31,980 nt of DNA from a virus, in the IMG/VR virus record IMGVR_UViG_3300008113_001033, positions 1-31,980 of that record; one strand, 5' to 3'. Below are positions 31,678 to 31,980 of this stretch, piece after piece. Position numbers and translations under genes: made by a program. How positions within the stretch are numbered: position 1 is the first letter of the stretch; each line of letters starts with the position of its first letter. The notes under the pieces are model-generated. The model made no database searches, was not told where the DNA came from, and saw only the letters and a program-made list of their open reading frames with translations.

Positions 31678-31980
31678 ATGAAGTTAGAATTGCTTATACC
31701 AACATCACTAAGTGAGATTCCATTAAAGCACTACCAAGAGTTTAGAAAGGTAGCTGAGAACTCAAACGATGAGGAGTTTATAGCTGAGAAAATGAAAGAA
31801 TTATTCTGCGGCATAGAACTAAAGGATGTGATTAAAATCAAAGCGTCTGATATTTCTGATATGGTGAGCCACTTCAATAAATTGTTTTCTGGAAAGCAAA
31901 AGTTTGAACACAGGTTTAAGATAGGAGATTTAGAGTTCGGATTTGTACCTGACTTAGAGAATATATCTTGGGGAGAGTAT
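31678..31980 (+). CDS. Tail assembly chaperone, N-terminal part (partial)
   Basis: Open from the ATG at 31678 to the window end (101 residues, KLELLIPTSLSEIPLKHYQE and IGDLEFGFVPDLENISWGEY). It is the N-terminal part of the same chaperone type whose C-terminus is at 1-304. Directly joining the window ends would give a TGA at once, so at least a short piece (length one more than a multiple of three, by reading frame) is missing between them. Confidence 0.6.
   Translation, partial: MKLELLIPTSLSEIPLKHYQEFRKVAENSNDEEFIAEKMKELFCGIELKDVIKIKASDISDMVSHFNKLFSGKQKFEHRFKIGDLEFGFVPDLENISWGEY

Noticed and set aside
1-31980. tRNA genes, integrase, repressor, attachment sites
   Set aside because: Looked for and not seen; no cloverleaf, recombinase motif or divergent regulatory region.

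Overview
The window is almost all of an AT-rich tailed-phage (siphovirus-like) genome, probably infecting a Bacteroidota host of the Flavobacteriia type. The evidence for the host is the TAnnTTTG-type -7 promoter boxes (TATATTTG at several gene starts), the lack of strong Shine-Dalgarno sequences, and protein families I recognise from Flavobacteriia phages. Every gene is on the + strand, packed head to tail with ATGA or TAATG overlaps. I see no integrase or repressor, so nothing supports a temperate lifestyle. The two window ends fall in the same gene (tail assembly chaperone: N-terminal part at 31678-31980, C-terminal part at 1-304). The map is therefore probably circular or circularly permuted, with a short stretch missing between the ends.

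Layout. 1-6838: tail module (assembly chaperone with a likely -1 frameshift, tail-terminator-like and gp10-like proteins, tail or baseplate proteins, tape measure). 6857-10985: head module (XkdF-like protease, fibre-like protein, membrane-anchored GAF-like protein, scaffold, major capsid protein, terminator). 11061-14294: tail tube protein, terminator, portal fused to a head-morphogenesis-like domain, head-tail adaptor. 14291-16826: fibre and receptor-binding proteins, one with an internal domain duplication. 16850-17727: small membrane proteins (holin candidates) and an M15 endopeptidase. 17764-18461: a broken DnaQ-like exonuclease. 18624-27906: early/replication region from a good promoter: DnaA-domain-IV protein with a truncated tandem copy, ERF annealing protein, YqaJ-like nuclease, lipoprotein, SSB-like protein, a structured RNA, replication initiator, RecA-like helicase, PAPS-reductase-family protein, C5 methyltransferase, NinG, and small proteins. 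27943-31664: a sigma factor, then small terminase, HNH endonuclease and large terminase, leading back into the tail genes.

Two things stand out. First, the promoter at 22570 is followed by a compact RNA of about 95 nt whose two hairpins have perfectly complementary 8-nt loop segments, as in a kissing-loop fold. I do not recognise its family. Second, three genes (baseplate-like, tape measure, exonuclease) are each broken by a frame change at a point where a short stretch also seems to be missing, and the major capsid protein seems to lack a similar stretch in frame. This suggests either a degenerate genome or an assembly that dropped short segments. The deletion claims rest on my memory of related proteins and were not computed.

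Family assignments come from motif and pattern recognition on the translated sequence; no database search was run.
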